Positions 27,031 through 35,062 of a stretch of 64,000 nucleotides of DNA are shown here, in pieces. The stretch comes from Sinimarinibacterium sp. NLF-5-8 (GTDB lineage Bacteria > Pseudomonadota > Gammaproteobacteria > Nevskiales > Nevskiaceae), in assembly GCF_010092425.1 (NCBI RefSeq), contig NZ_CP048030.1:2615501-2679500 (forward strand). The letters run 5' to 3'. The notes under the pieces were generated by a model. It was not told the DNA's origin. It saw only the letters and a program-made list of their open reading frames with translations, and did no database searches. A program made the position numbers and the translations under genes. Every line of letters begins with the position of its first letter. Position 1 is the stretch's first letter.

Positions 27031-27665
27031 GTCGGCCACCGCAGCAGTTCGTCCACCAGGGCGGTGATTTCGCGGGCGGCGGCGCTGTCGGGCGTTGTCT
27101 CGCGGGCGAGCCTGCCAGCGGCCACGCTGTCGGCAAAGACGATGCGCTGGCGCACCTCGGCGCGCAGCGCAGGAAGCGGCTGGTCGGCGAGCGCCTGGCG
27201 CGCTTCGCGCCCGATCACGGTGGTACTGACGCGCCGGTTGATGACGAAGGCCGCGCGCAGCGCAGGCCGAAAGACTTGCGCCTCGCGGATCAGCGCCAGC
27301 ATCTCGGCGCTGGCCCACAGGTCGTAGGGGCTGGGCTGCACCGGGATCAGCACGCGCTCGGCCGCCAGCAGCGCGGAGCGCGCCAAGGCGGCGATCCTGG
27401 GTGGTCCGTCGATGATGACGTGATCGGCCCGCCTGGCGAGTTCCGGCGCTTCCTGATGCAGTGTTTCCCTTGCCAGGCCCACGGCGCTGAACAGCCTTGG
27501 CAAGCCTTGCTGGCTTCTGCGCTGCGCCCAGTCCAACGATGAACCCTGCGGGTCGGCGTCCAGCAGGATGACGTTTTGACCGCGCAGCGCGAGTTCGCCG
27601 GCGATGTGGGTGGCGAGCGTGGTCTTGCCAACGCCGCCTTTCTGGTTGAGCAGTGCGACGATCAT
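27027..27665 (-). CDS. parA: ParA-family partition ATPase
   Basis: A 212-aa ParA/MinD-type ATPase with deviant Walker A (KGGVGKTT, residues 9-16), the A' motif VILLDADPQGSS and the Walker B strand HVIIDGPPR. It lacks an N-terminal HTH, so it belongs to the short ParA class. It should support stable inheritance of the excised, replicating form of the ICE, together with repA and the iteron region just upstream. Confidence 0.93.
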   Translation of the reverse strand: MIVALLNQKGGVGKTTLATHIAGELALRGQNVILLDADPQGSSLDWAQRRSQQGLPRLFSAVGLARETLHQEAPELARRADHVIIDGPPRIAALARSALLAAERVLIPVQPSPYDLWASAEMLALIREAQVFRPALRAAFVINRRVSTTVIGREARQALADQPLPALRAEVRQRIVFADSVAAGRLARETTPDSAAAREITALVDELLRWPT

Positions 27666-27738
27666 GGCGCAGCCCTCCATGGTGGAAAGCGACGCCATAA
27701 ACGACTTGAAAAACGCTTTTGCGGTTGGTGGTCGGCGG

Positions 27739-27915
27739 TTATCCACCGGCCCAATAACAGGGTTTTATCATTCGTTAGAAAGATGTTTAAGTTAGATATA
27801 AAGTTAAGGGCCGGAAAAATCCTTGCGGTTATTGGACTTACGCGCGATTTGCGCGCCTGATAGCACGATACCGGTGCGCCTGATAGCACGAGTCCTGGCG
27901 CGCCCGATAGCACGA
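27739..27915. other. Plasmid-like replication origin: DnaA-box-like site, AT-rich stretch and three iterons
   Basis: Between repA and parA there are three direct repeats of the 16-mer GCGCCTGATAGCACGA: exact at 27,853-27,868 and 27,876-27,891, with one change at 27,900-27,915. Their spacing is about 23-24 bp, roughly two helical turns. To the left is an AT-rich run (27,760-27,810) and a DnaA-box-like TTATCCACC (27,739-27,747). This is the layout of an iteron origin. Origin function is inferred; the iterons could also serve autoregulation. Confidence 0.65.
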
Positions 27916-27951
27916 GCCCATTCACAGCTTGTTCCGTTTTCATCCCCAGGC

Positions 27952-28809
27952 TTATCCCCGTGCCGTTTGCGGCACGGGCCGGAATGCGAGGATTTCCGGC
28001 GCGCCGGGCCAGCGTTCGATGGATAGCTCGTAACCGGGCAGCGACTGCCGCGCCACCAGGGCGCGCAGATCGCGGGCAAAATCGCGGGGCTGCGCCAGGC
28101 TGCCCGACTTGCGATACAGGTAGGGAACGTCGAATTGCCAGCCGCCTTCCTGCCGGCCGCCATGCTTGCGCACCAGCCGGTACAGCCAGCGCTCGATGCC
28201 GCCGGTCAGGCGGAAATACGCCGGGTCGATGGTCAGCACCAAAACGGCATCGAGCACGCCCGCGTAGAACCAGTCCGGCAGGATCAGTTCGATGCCCAGC
28301 GGTTTGCCGCTGGCATCGGCCAGTTCCTTCCACTCGTTGATCCACGAAAAACGATGCAGGCGCCGCCCGGTGGTCTCGCGGATGGACGTGGCCACCGTGG
28401 TCGATTGCAGCCGATCGAGCGCAGCTTTGAGGCGCTGATAGTCGCGCAGTGACGTACCCCGCCCGATGAAGCGCAGGATCTCGTAGGGCGTGGCCTGCAT
28501 CCGGCGCGACGGCTGGATGCCTGCATCGCGGGCTTCCACGATCTGGCTGGCGGCCCAGATCAGGATGTCGGCGTCCCAGATGGTGGCAATGCCGTGTTCC
28601 TGTGTGCCCTCCACGCGCAGGGTGACGTTGCCGCTGCGAAAGTCGATCGGCGCGGTGCGCCGCGACTTGGCCAGCGAGAAGAACGGATAGGCCATCAGGT
28701 CCTGGGCATCGCGCGGTGCCATGTCCTCGCCCGGCAGTGCGCGGAACAGGTCGAGTTGTTCCCGCTGCTGCGCTGGCCGCTGCCGGGGCGGCAGCGACGG
28801 GCTGGACAT
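27952..28809 (-). CDS. repA: RepA-type replication initiator
   Basis: The protein is 285 aa from the ATG at 28,809 (a GTG at 28,821 is possible). It resembles replication initiator protein A: MAYPFFSLAKSRRT, TIWDADILIWAASQI, LRFIGRGTSLRDYQRLKAAL and INEWKELADASGKPLG. These winged-helix initiators bind iterons, and three iteron-like repeats lie immediately 3' of the gene. Presence of repA and parA supports transient autonomous replication of the ICE. Confidence 0.9.
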   Translation of the reverse strand: MSSPSLPPRQRPAQQREQLDLFRALPGEDMAPRDAQDLMAYPFFSLAKSRRTAPIDFRSGNVTLRVEGTQEHGIATIWDADILIWAASQIVEARDAGIQPSRRMQATPYEILRFIGRGTSLRDYQRLKAALDRLQSTTVATSIRETTGRRLHRFSWINEWKELADASGKPLGIELILPDWFYAGVLDAVLVLTIDPAYFRLTGGIERWLYRLVRKHGGRQEGGWQFDVPYLYRKSGSLAQPRDFARDLRALVARQSLPGYELSIERWPGAPEILAFRPVPQTARG

Positions 28810-28835
28810 GACGATGGCCACCGGCGCGCCGACGA

Positions 28836-29120
28836 TCAGCGGCCATCACGGTAGTCGCCCGCGTGGCGTTCGGCGTATTCGGGATCGGACGTGGCCTCGT
28901 AGCTGCGCGCATCGGCCCAGGCATCGAGGTCGGCCACGGCGTACATGACGCGGCGGCCGAACTTGCGGAACTTCGGGCCACCGCCGATCACGCGCTGTTT
29001 CTCCAGCGTGCGCGGCGACAGGCGCAGGTACTCGGCGGCTTCGTCGTTGGTCAGGTAGCGTTGGGGCTGCGCAGGCGCAGCGGCAGTAGCGGCGGCAGGC
29101 CGCAAGGGAGCGGGTCGCAT
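28836..29120 (-). CDS. AlpA/MerR-like HTH protein
   Basis: A 94-aa protein with an excisionase-type winged helix: RYLTNDEAAEYLRLSPRTLE, then RKFGRRVMYAVADLDAWADA. Such proteins act as excision factors or small activators in ICEs. The ATG at 29,120 has a perfect GGAGG 8 bp upstream, which decides the start over an in-frame ATG at 29,135. It is the first gene of the repA-parA-traF run. Confidence 0.88.
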   Translation of the reverse strand: MRPAPLRPAAATAAAPAQPQRYLTNDEAAEYLRLSPRTLEKQRVIGGGPKFRKFGRRVMYAVADLDAWADARSYEATSDPEYAERHAGDYRDGR

Positions 29121-29200
29121 GGGATGAGCCTCCATCGGTTGAAAACGCCCCGGCCACACAACGCGGCCGGATGGAGGCAGTCTGAAAAAAGCAGTGCGTT

Positions 29201-29245
29201 CCGCAGAGGGTCGTTTTGCAGAGAAAGCAAAACGACCCTCTGCGG
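29201..29245 (-). terminator. Perfect 19-bp inverted repeat downstream of the DUF2285 gene
   Basis: Arms 29,201-29,219 and 29,227-29,245 are perfect complements with a 7-nt loop, starting one base after the DUF2285 stop codon. On the minus strand the stem is followed 12 nt later by six Ts. It most likely ends the DUF2285 transcript or separates it from the alpA-repA unit. Its length is unusual for a simple terminator. Confidence 0.6.
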
Positions 29246-29246
29246 A

Positions 29247-30002
29247 TCATTCGAGCTGCACCAAGCGGCGGTAGCCACCGTGCATCAGCGACCGGCCGCG
29301 CCGCACCAGGCGGCGTACGCGCGAGCGCAGGCCGCCGTCGGCATACCAGCCATCGGCAACGGCATCACCGCCGAACAGTCCTTCGGCCACTTCGCGCAAG
29401 GACGCGCCCGCCAGGGTCGCGTCGAGCGCCTGCAAGGTGTGTAGTTCGAGCAAGGCCGTCAGGGATGGCCGCGGCCTTGTCCGCGCCACGGGGGTGATGC
29501 CAATGGTGGCGGCCAGCTCGTTCAGCGAGACCGCCAGTGCCTGACAGCGTGCCTGGGGCCTGTCGCAAGCCCGGATGGCATAGGCGTAGGCCATGCCATC
29601 GGCCAAGTCTGGCGCCAACGCAAAGCGCAGACAGCCACCCGGCCAACGGGTCATCAGCAGCAGGCGCCGGCCGTCGTGAATCAAGTGCTTGCGGCCCGGA
29701 AGGCGCCAGAGCGTGAAAGCCACCGCGTCGGGCAGCGGGTCGGCATCTGGATAGAGCTGGAGCACGGCATCATGGTCGGGAAACCACGCCGGATGCGCGT
29801 CGCGCGCATCCAGAGTCGGGTCTTCCAGCAGGCGCAGCCCCCAACGCTGCGCCGCGTCCGACCGACGGCGACGGCGCAGCCAGTCGCGGCGGTAGTCGGG
29901 ATGGCGGCGCAGGTATTCCCAGGCCAGCGCCGGACCATCCAGGTGCAGAACGTAGAGATAGGCCGCCGTCGGATACCAGGACTCGGCGCTGCGATCAGCC
30001 AT
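29247..30002 (-). CDS. DUF2285 domain protein of the ICE backbone
   Basis: A 251-aa protein with an N-terminal block (SAESWYPTAAYLYVLHLDGP, LAWEYLRRHPDYRRDW) found in transcriptional-regulator-like ICE proteins and a C-terminal DUF2285 region (AATLAG-type LREVAEGLFGGDAV, SRVRRLVRRGRSLM) that resembles a helix-turn-helix. A GGGAGG Shine-Dalgarno supports the ATG at 30,002. It is probably a DNA-binding regulator of the element; its targets are unknown. Confidence 0.85.
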   Translation of the reverse strand: MADRSAESWYPTAAYLYVLHLDGPALAWEYLRRHPDYRRDWLRRRRRSDAAQRWGLRLLEDPTLDARDAHPAWFPDHDAVLQLYPDADPLPDAVAFTLWRLPGRKHLIHDGRRLLLMTRWPGGCLRFALAPDLADGMAYAYAIRACDRPQARCQALAVSLNELAATIGITPVARTRPRPSLTALLELHTLQALDATLAGASLREVAEGLFGGDAVADGWYADGGLRSRVRRLVRRGRSLMHGGYRRLVQLE

Positions 30003-30325
30003 GACGCAACCTCCCTCGGCTTGAGGTACGTCGCCACGGCGCAAAGGCGCGCTATGAAGCCATCATCGAAACGTCATGGGTGGGACGATAAACTGTTAGC
30101 GTCAAGACCGATTGGCTCCGATGCGTTGCTGGTTTCGTCCGAATGCGACGGCGACAATGCACCGAAATGGCATGCCGCATCGGCCAGCCTGCCAAAAGCC
30201 GCGCCGGGCATCATGACTGTTTCGATCAGGCACGCACTACTTGAGTGCAAGATTGCCCATCGAGACCGGAACGGTCTGGGGCCAGACCCAAAAAGACACA
30301 ACGCGTTGCCGCTGGCTGTGGTTGT
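30003..30325. other. Intergenic stretch between DUF2958 and DUF2285
   Basis: No gene is seen in these 323 bp. A short GGTCTGG/CCAGACC hairpin lies at 30,273-30,288 without a T-run on either strand. The region presumably carries the promoter of the DUF2285 gene, but no clear -35/-10 pair was found. Confidence 0.5.
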
Positions 30326-30673
30326 TCAGTCGATGATCGAGCCGTTTTCCTCGGCCAGCCACAGGTATTCCGACAGTCTCCGCACCGGCTGGAAGTAGCG
30401 GTCGCGCATCACGGGCCGCTGATGCGGCCCGACGATGGACGCCAGATCGGAGAGCTTCACCGTTCCCAGCTCAGGCATCCCGATTCCCAGGTCGATCAGG
30501 CCGTGGGCCGTATCGCCATCCGCGGGATCGAGCGAAGCCAGCAGCCAAGTGGCGTGGGCGTCCGGGGTGAAGAGGCGTACCACCGGCACCGGGTCGGTGT
30601 CCTGGCCGGCAGTACGCGCCTCGCCGTTGGCGAGTAGCCGCGCACGTTGTTCGTCAGTAATAAGCGGGTTCAT
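30326..30673 (-). CDS. DUF2958 protein
   Basis: A 115-aa protein, MNPLITDEQRARLLANGEAR, with VVRLFTPDAHATWLLASLDP and ARLIDLG-type repeats (GLIDLGIGMPELGTVKLSDL) typical of DUF2958. It is cytoplasmic and of unknown function, common on conjugative elements. It is divergent from the XRE regulator that leads the defence island. Confidence 0.88.
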   Translation of the reverse strand: MNPLITDEQRARLLANGEARTAGQDTDPVPVVRLFTPDAHATWLLASLDPADGDTAHGLIDLGIGMPELGTVKLSDLASIVGPHQRPVMRDRYFQPVRRLSEYLWLAEENGSIID

Positions 30674-30874
30674 GGCCACACTTCCTTTCCGATGCACGGA
30701 GCCGCCATATCGCATCTGCGCTTGCACGTGAAAGCACAAAAGCGCAACCACACGAATTCACCGAAACGTAGAAGCGTGCAAGCGCATTGGCGTAAGTCAG
30801 GAAAGACACGGATACGATTCCTCGGATTTCCGTAAAGGCACGGATGCGTAGAACAGCACCAAATGAACACTATA

Positions 30875-30899
30875 GATTGTAGCCCTATAGGGTGCAATC
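30875..30899. promoter_or_regulatory. Inverted-repeat operator upstream of the XRE gene
   Basis: A perfect CCCTATAGGG (30,883-30,892) is bracketed by GATTG and CAATC arms (30,875-30,899). It lies 34-58 bp before the XRE start codon in the divergent region, a natural site for autoregulation. Binding is inferred. Confidence 0.55.
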
Positions 30900-30932
30900 G
30901 GTTGTCATTCTGGATTTTAGGGGTAGTCCAGC

Positions 30933-31223
30933 ATGACAACGGTCAAGCCATCTTTGCCAGACGCGCTACGGCGTATCAGGAAGGCCCGTGGTCTGAGCCA
31001 AGAAGCGTTCTCGGATGTATCGAGCCGTACTTACTTGAGCACTCTGGAGCGCGACCTGAAAAGCCCAACCCTCAGTAAACTAGCCGAGCTGTGTGAGGTG
31101 ATGGAGGTGCATCCGCTCACCCTGCTGACGCTGGCCTATGCCGGCAACAGCGAGACGCAGGCTGACCAACTCCTAGCACAAATACGAGAGGAGCTGAAAG
31201 AGATTGCCGGCGATGGTTTATGA
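30933..31223 (+). CDS. XRE-family transcriptional regulator
   Basis: A 96-aa HTH_XRE protein (DALRRIRKARGLSQEAFSDV, RTYLSTLERDLKSPTLSKLA) with a short C-terminal helix ending AQIREELKEIAGDGL. It precedes the Gabija genes by 110 bp. A diverged, stop-interrupted copy of its 3' end lies on the far side of Gabija (34,925-35,026), which suggests the defence genes arrived by insertion or exchange next to an XRE gene. Confidence 0.92.
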   Translation: MTTVKPSLPDALRRIRKARGLSQEAFSDVSSRTYLSTLERDLKSPTLSKLAELCEVMEVHPLTLLTLAYAGNSETQADQLLAQIREELKEIAGDGL

Positions 31224-31332
31224 GGAGCTACAGTCGGCCACAAACGAGCGATGACCCATAGCTGGTTGCGTGTAGTTCAGTAAACGCGCATTCAAAAAAT
31301 ACCGCGTCAAAACAAAGGAACTAGCGCGTCAC

Positions 31333-33237
31333 ATGAAACTACACAGTATCCGACTGTTCAGCTTTCAGTCGTTTGGGCCAGAACCCACCGAACTGACCCT
31401 CAATGACATCACCTATCTGATCGGCCCGAACGGTTCAGGCAAGACGGCAGCACTTCAGGCGCTGTGTCGCTTGTTTGCCTTCGATCCCTCACTACGGCGC
31501 ATCCGGCGGTCGGACTTCCACGTTCCCCATGATGAAGAGGAAGTTCCTGAGGAAAGGCAGCTCTGGATCGAAGCCGACTTTATCTTTCCCGAACTTGAAG
31601 ATGACGATGATGTCGCGACGATAGCTCCCCACTTCGGCCATATGCGGTTGGATTCCGCCGATGACCCGCCTCGTGTCCGGTATCGCCTGGATGCCACGAT
31701 GGGCGTGAATGGCGACATCGAGGAAACCCTGATCCATGTACTGGACCTCGATGCCGATGGTTCTCCCCTCACGACTGCACAGGTTACGCGAGCGGAACGC
31801 AACCATGTGCAGGTTCACTATCTACCTGCACGACGAGATCCCGCCGAGCACATCGCTTACAGTGCCAATGCTTTGCTCGGCCGCATGCTGCGAGCTGTAA
31901 ATTGGGAGGACGAGCGAGAAGAAATCAAAGGTTTCACGGACAAAATCAGCGAAAGCCTTGCTGGCAATCCATCGATCGCGACTCTGAGCGAGAGTCTGAA
32001 GACAACCTGGAGCACCTTGCACAAAGGCAGTTTCTTCGCCGACCCCCAAATCACCTTCGTCGCATCCGAGATCGAAGCCCTATTGCGACATCTGTCCGTC
32101 TCATTTTCTCCTGGGCATGACGAGGAATTGGTAGATTTCTCCAGGCTAAGTGATGGCCAGAAGTCCATGCTCTATCTGTCACTGGTGCTTTCGGCGCAAT
32201 CAATCGGGCGTGCGGTCCTTGCGGGTGACGACGATACCTTCGACCCGGACAAGCTACGCCCCCCGGTGTTCACGATCGTCGCCCTTGAGGAGCCTGAGAA
32301 CAGCCTCTCGCCCCACTATCTGGGACGAATCGTGAATGCTCTGGTCACCATGGCGGGTAACGAGGATGCCCAAGCCCTGATCGCCACCCATGCACCCTCC
32401 ATGCTGCGGCGAGTAGACCCTAGGCACATTCGCTACTTACGGCTTACCAGCGAGCGAACCACCAAGACCACGCGCATTCGCTTGCCAAAAAGGTCCGATG
32501 AAGCCCACAAGTTCGTCCGCGAAGCCGTGCAGGCATATCCTGAAATCTACTTCTCCCGGCTGGTCATCCTTGGAGAAGGTGATAGCGAGGAAATCGTTCT
32601 ACCCCGTATCCTACGTGCCAAAGGTATTCCAGTCGATGAGTCTGCTGTGACCGTCGCGCCCTTGGGCGGTCGCCATGTCAATCACTTCTGGCGCCTGCTC
32701 TCGGCCCTTGAAATCCCCTATCTCACTTTGCTCGATTTGGATGTCGCCCGACATCAAGGAGGCTGGGGCCGGATCAAGTACGTCAACGATCAGTTAGGCG
32801 AATACGCTCCTGCCAACAAGCTCCCGCCGGACCACGGAATTCCCGCCTGGAACGATGCGAAAGAGAAGGTTCGTAACTATCTCAACTACCTTGAAAAATT
32901 GGAGAATCGAGACGTTTTTTTCTCCTATCCGCTGGACCTCGACTTCGCGATGTTGCTCTCGTTTCCCGATGAGTACGGTGTCGAGTCTAATCCGCCGAGT
33001 GAGGCCACGGTCAAAGCTGTCCTCGGCGACAGCCATTTCGACGCGGCACAGTACGATGACGATGAGCGCGCACTTTTCAAGACCTATCACAAGCGTTTCA
33101 AGCTAGGCAGCAAGCCAGCGGCCCATATCGATGCACTGGCCCAGTTGAGTGACGAAGAACTTCTCGACGACATGCCTGAATCACTGGCGCGACTGGCGGA
33201 CGCGGTGATCGCCAAGCTGGAGGAACTACCCGAATGA
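31333..33237 (+). CDS. gajA: Gabija protein GajA: OLD-type ATPase with TOPRIM nuclease
   Basis: The 634-aa protein has an SMC/OLD-like ATPase domain with Walker A GPNGSGKT (31-38) and Walker B-like VALEEPENSLSP (Glu 319/320). A TOPRIM domain follows, with VILGEGDSEE (Glu 415) and LLDLDVARH (Asp 468, Asp 470). An OLD-type nuclease followed by an overlapping UvrD-like helicase defines Gabija, an anti-phage system in which GajA cuts DNA and is released when nucleotides are depleted. It is somewhat longer than the best-known GajA (578 aa). The stop overlaps gajB by 4 bp. GC content is visibly lower than in the ICE backbone. Confidence 0.9.
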   Translation: MKLHSIRLFSFQSFGPEPTELTLNDITYLIGPNGSGKTAALQALCRLFAFDPSLRRIRRSDFHVPHDEEEVPEERQLWIEADFIFPELEDDDDVATIAPHFGHMRLDSADDPPRVRYRLDATMGVNGDIEETLIHVLDLDADGSPLTTAQVTRAERNHVQVHYLPARRDPAEHIAYSANALLGRMLRAVNWEDEREEIKGFTDKISESLAGNPSIATLSESLKTTWSTLHKGSFFADPQITFVASEIEALLRHLSVSFSPGHDEELVDFSRLSDGQKSMLYLSLVLSAQSIGRAVLAGDDDTFDPDKLRPPVFTIVALEEPENSLSPHYLGRIVNALVTMAGNEDAQALIATHAPSMLRRVDPRHIRYLRLTSERTTKTTRIRLPKRSDEAHKFVREAVQAYPEIYFSRLVILGEGDSEEIVLPRILRAKGIPVDESAVTVAPLGGRHVNHFWRLLSALEIPYLTLLDLDVARHQGGWGRIKYVNDQLGEYAPANKLPPDHGIPAWNDAKEKVRNYLNYLEKLENRDVFFSYPLDLDFAMLLSFPDEYGVESNPPSEATVKAVLGDSHFDAAQYDDDERALFKTYHKRFKLGSKPAAHIDALAQLSDEELLDDMPESLARLADAVIAKLEELPE

Positions 33238-34904
33238 TCGCCGCAGGCGATTGGCAACCGGCGGACGGGCTGATGCTTGAACCCAATGCCTTGCGTGCCG
33301 CACGGGAGACAGAGTGCTGTCTTGCGCTGACAGCCGGGCCGGGGGCAGGCAAAACGGAAATGCTTGCACAGCGCGCCGACTTCCTGCTGCGTACAGGGAC
33401 CTGCCGTTACCCGAAACGAATACTAGCCATCTCGTTCAAGGTTGATGCCAGCAAAAACCTGAAGGAGCGTGTGCAACGCCGTTGTGGTTCCGACTTGGCA
33501 GCACGTTTCGACAGCTACACCTTCCATGCTTTTGCCAAGCGGGTCATCGACCGTTTCCGACCGGTGCTGACCGGACAGGATGCCCTCGACGTCGACTACC
33601 AGATCGGCGACCGGAGAGTAACGCAACGGCAGATCGAATTCAGCGATCTGGTGCCCCTAGCCATCCAGATCCTCAATACATCCGTTGTGGCCCGCAACGC
33701 CGTCCGTCAGACCTACAGCGATGTCTTTCTGGACGAATTTCAGGATTGTACTGACCACCAGTACGCGCTGGTGAAGCTAGCGTTCCAAGGCACGGGTATC
33801 CGCCTGACAGCAGTCGGCGACACCAAGCAAAAGATCATGGGATGGGCAGGCGCCCTCGACGGCATCTTCCAAACCTTCGCAGCGGACTTTGCTGCTGAAC
33901 CGCTCAACATGTATCGCAACTTTCGCTCAAAGCCTCGCCTATTGCGTATGCAGAACGAGATCATCAAGGTGATGGACCCGACCTCAGTCATGCCCGATGA
34001 ACAACTCGCAGGGGAGGAAGGCCAGATTTTCGCATGGCGATTTTCGAGTAGTCAGGAAGAGGCCGAGTACCTGGCCGACTCAATCAATACATGGGTTAAC
34101 CATGAGCAGCTTCCTCCCTCGGAAATTGCGGTCCTGATCGTCCGGCAACCTGACCTCTATGGTGACCACCTGATCCAGGCATTGGAACGGCGGCGCATCC
34201 CCTTTCGCAACGAGCAGCAGATCCAGGACATCTCTGTCGAACCGGCCGCAAGGCTTATCGTCGACTATCTGTCCAGTCTTTATGGACAGCGTGAACCCAA
34301 AGCCTGGATTCGGTTGATGGCACAGCTCATTCCTTTCGCCGACGACGATGTACAGTCCAGCCTGCGACAGGACTTCCAGCGCTTTATTGCTGGGCAGCGG
34401 AAAAGTGCAGCACAGGTCGCATTACTGGGCGAACCATTTATAGGCTGGTGGGATTTTGTCCGCGCTTTTCTGAACAAAGTGGGTATCAATACCCTGTCTG
34501 CGCTTTCCCATGATTACGAGTCAAAAACGCGACTAGTCCAAGTCGTCAACGACACCAAGACCCGCATAGATGAACTACTAAAGTCGGAACCCAATTTGCC
34601 CAAGGCATTAGAGCTTTTTTCCGACGATCAGGCTGTGCGTCTTTTGACTATCCACAAGAGCAAGGGACTCGAATTCGATACGGTTGTCATTCTCGGTGTT
34701 GAAGATCAGTCCTTCTGGGGGGAGGAGGATGCGGAGCGTTGTGCTTTTTTTGTCGGCATTTCCCGGGCAAAGAAACGGCTGATGTTGACCGTCAGTGATC
34801 GCCGAGACACCCCACCATCCAATCCTCGCAGGTGGAAGGAAAACAGAACGCCTCACTCGGAGTTTTTAGGCTATGCCATGCCTTTTCTCAACCCTGATCG
34901 GTAG
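33234..34904 (+). CDS. gajB: Gabija protein GajB: UvrD-like helicase
   Basis: A 556-aa superfamily 1 helicase with Walker A AGPGAGKT (34-41), Walker B DEFQD (167-171), the motif III-like GDTKQKIMGWAGA, motif V TIHKSKGLEFDTVVILG and motif VI FVGISRAKKRLMLT. In Gabija, GajB senses DNA ends made by GajA. It starts inside the gajA stop codon, so both are made together in a fixed ratio. Confidence 0.9.
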   Translation: MIAAGDWQPADGLMLEPNALRAARETECCLALTAGPGAGKTEMLAQRADFLLRTGTCRYPKRILAISFKVDASKNLKERVQRRCGSDLAARFDSYTFHAFAKRVIDRFRPVLTGQDALDVDYQIGDRRVTQRQIEFSDLVPLAIQILNTSVVARNAVRQTYSDVFLDEFQDCTDHQYALVKLAFQGTGIRLTAVGDTKQKIMGWAGALDGIFQTFAADFAAEPLNMYRNFRSKPRLLRMQNEIIKVMDPTSVMPDEQLAGEEGQIFAWRFSSSQEEAEYLADSINTWVNHEQLPPSEIAVLIVRQPDLYGDHLIQALERRRIPFRNEQQIQDISVEPAARLIVDYLSSLYGQREPKAWIRLMAQLIPFADDDVQSSLRQDFQRFIAGQRKSAAQVALLGEPFIGWWDFVRAFLNKVGINTLSALSHDYESKTRLVQVVNDTKTRIDELLKSEPNLPKALELFSDDQAVRLLTIHKSKGLEFDTVVILGVEDQSFWGEEDAERCAFFVGISRAKKRLMLTVSDRRDTPPSNPRRWKENRTPHSEFLGYAMPFLNPDR

Positions 34905-34924
34905 TCTCGCAATACTACAGTACG

Positions 34925-35026
34925 CTGCTGACGCTGGCGTATGCCGGCAAGAGCGAACGCAAGGCAGATCAATTACTGGAGCAGGTGCGGCAGTAGCTGA
35001 AACTACTCGCAGAATGTGGCATGTAA
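34925..35026 (+). pseudogene. 3' remnant of a second XRE regulator gene
   Basis: This stretch reads LLTLAYAGKSERKADQLLEQ then VRQ-stop-LKLLAECGM. It matches the end of the intact XRE protein (LLTLAYAGNSETQADQLLAQ then IREELKEIAGDGL) in about 20 of 33 positions, with a premature TAG. There is no 5' part. It is a decayed paralogue fragment directly downstream of gajB. Confidence 0.8.
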
Positions 35027-35062
35027 TTCCCTCAGAATAACCATTGAACAGGGCTTTTATTG

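Noticed and set aside
27662-28981. A 439-codon minus-strand frame spanning the repA/parA gap
   Set aside because: It runs out of frame through repA, and its repeated residues are the translation of the iterons.
30273-30288. GGTCTGG/CCAGACC hairpin as a terminator
   Set aside because: No T-run follows on either strand and no gene ends there.
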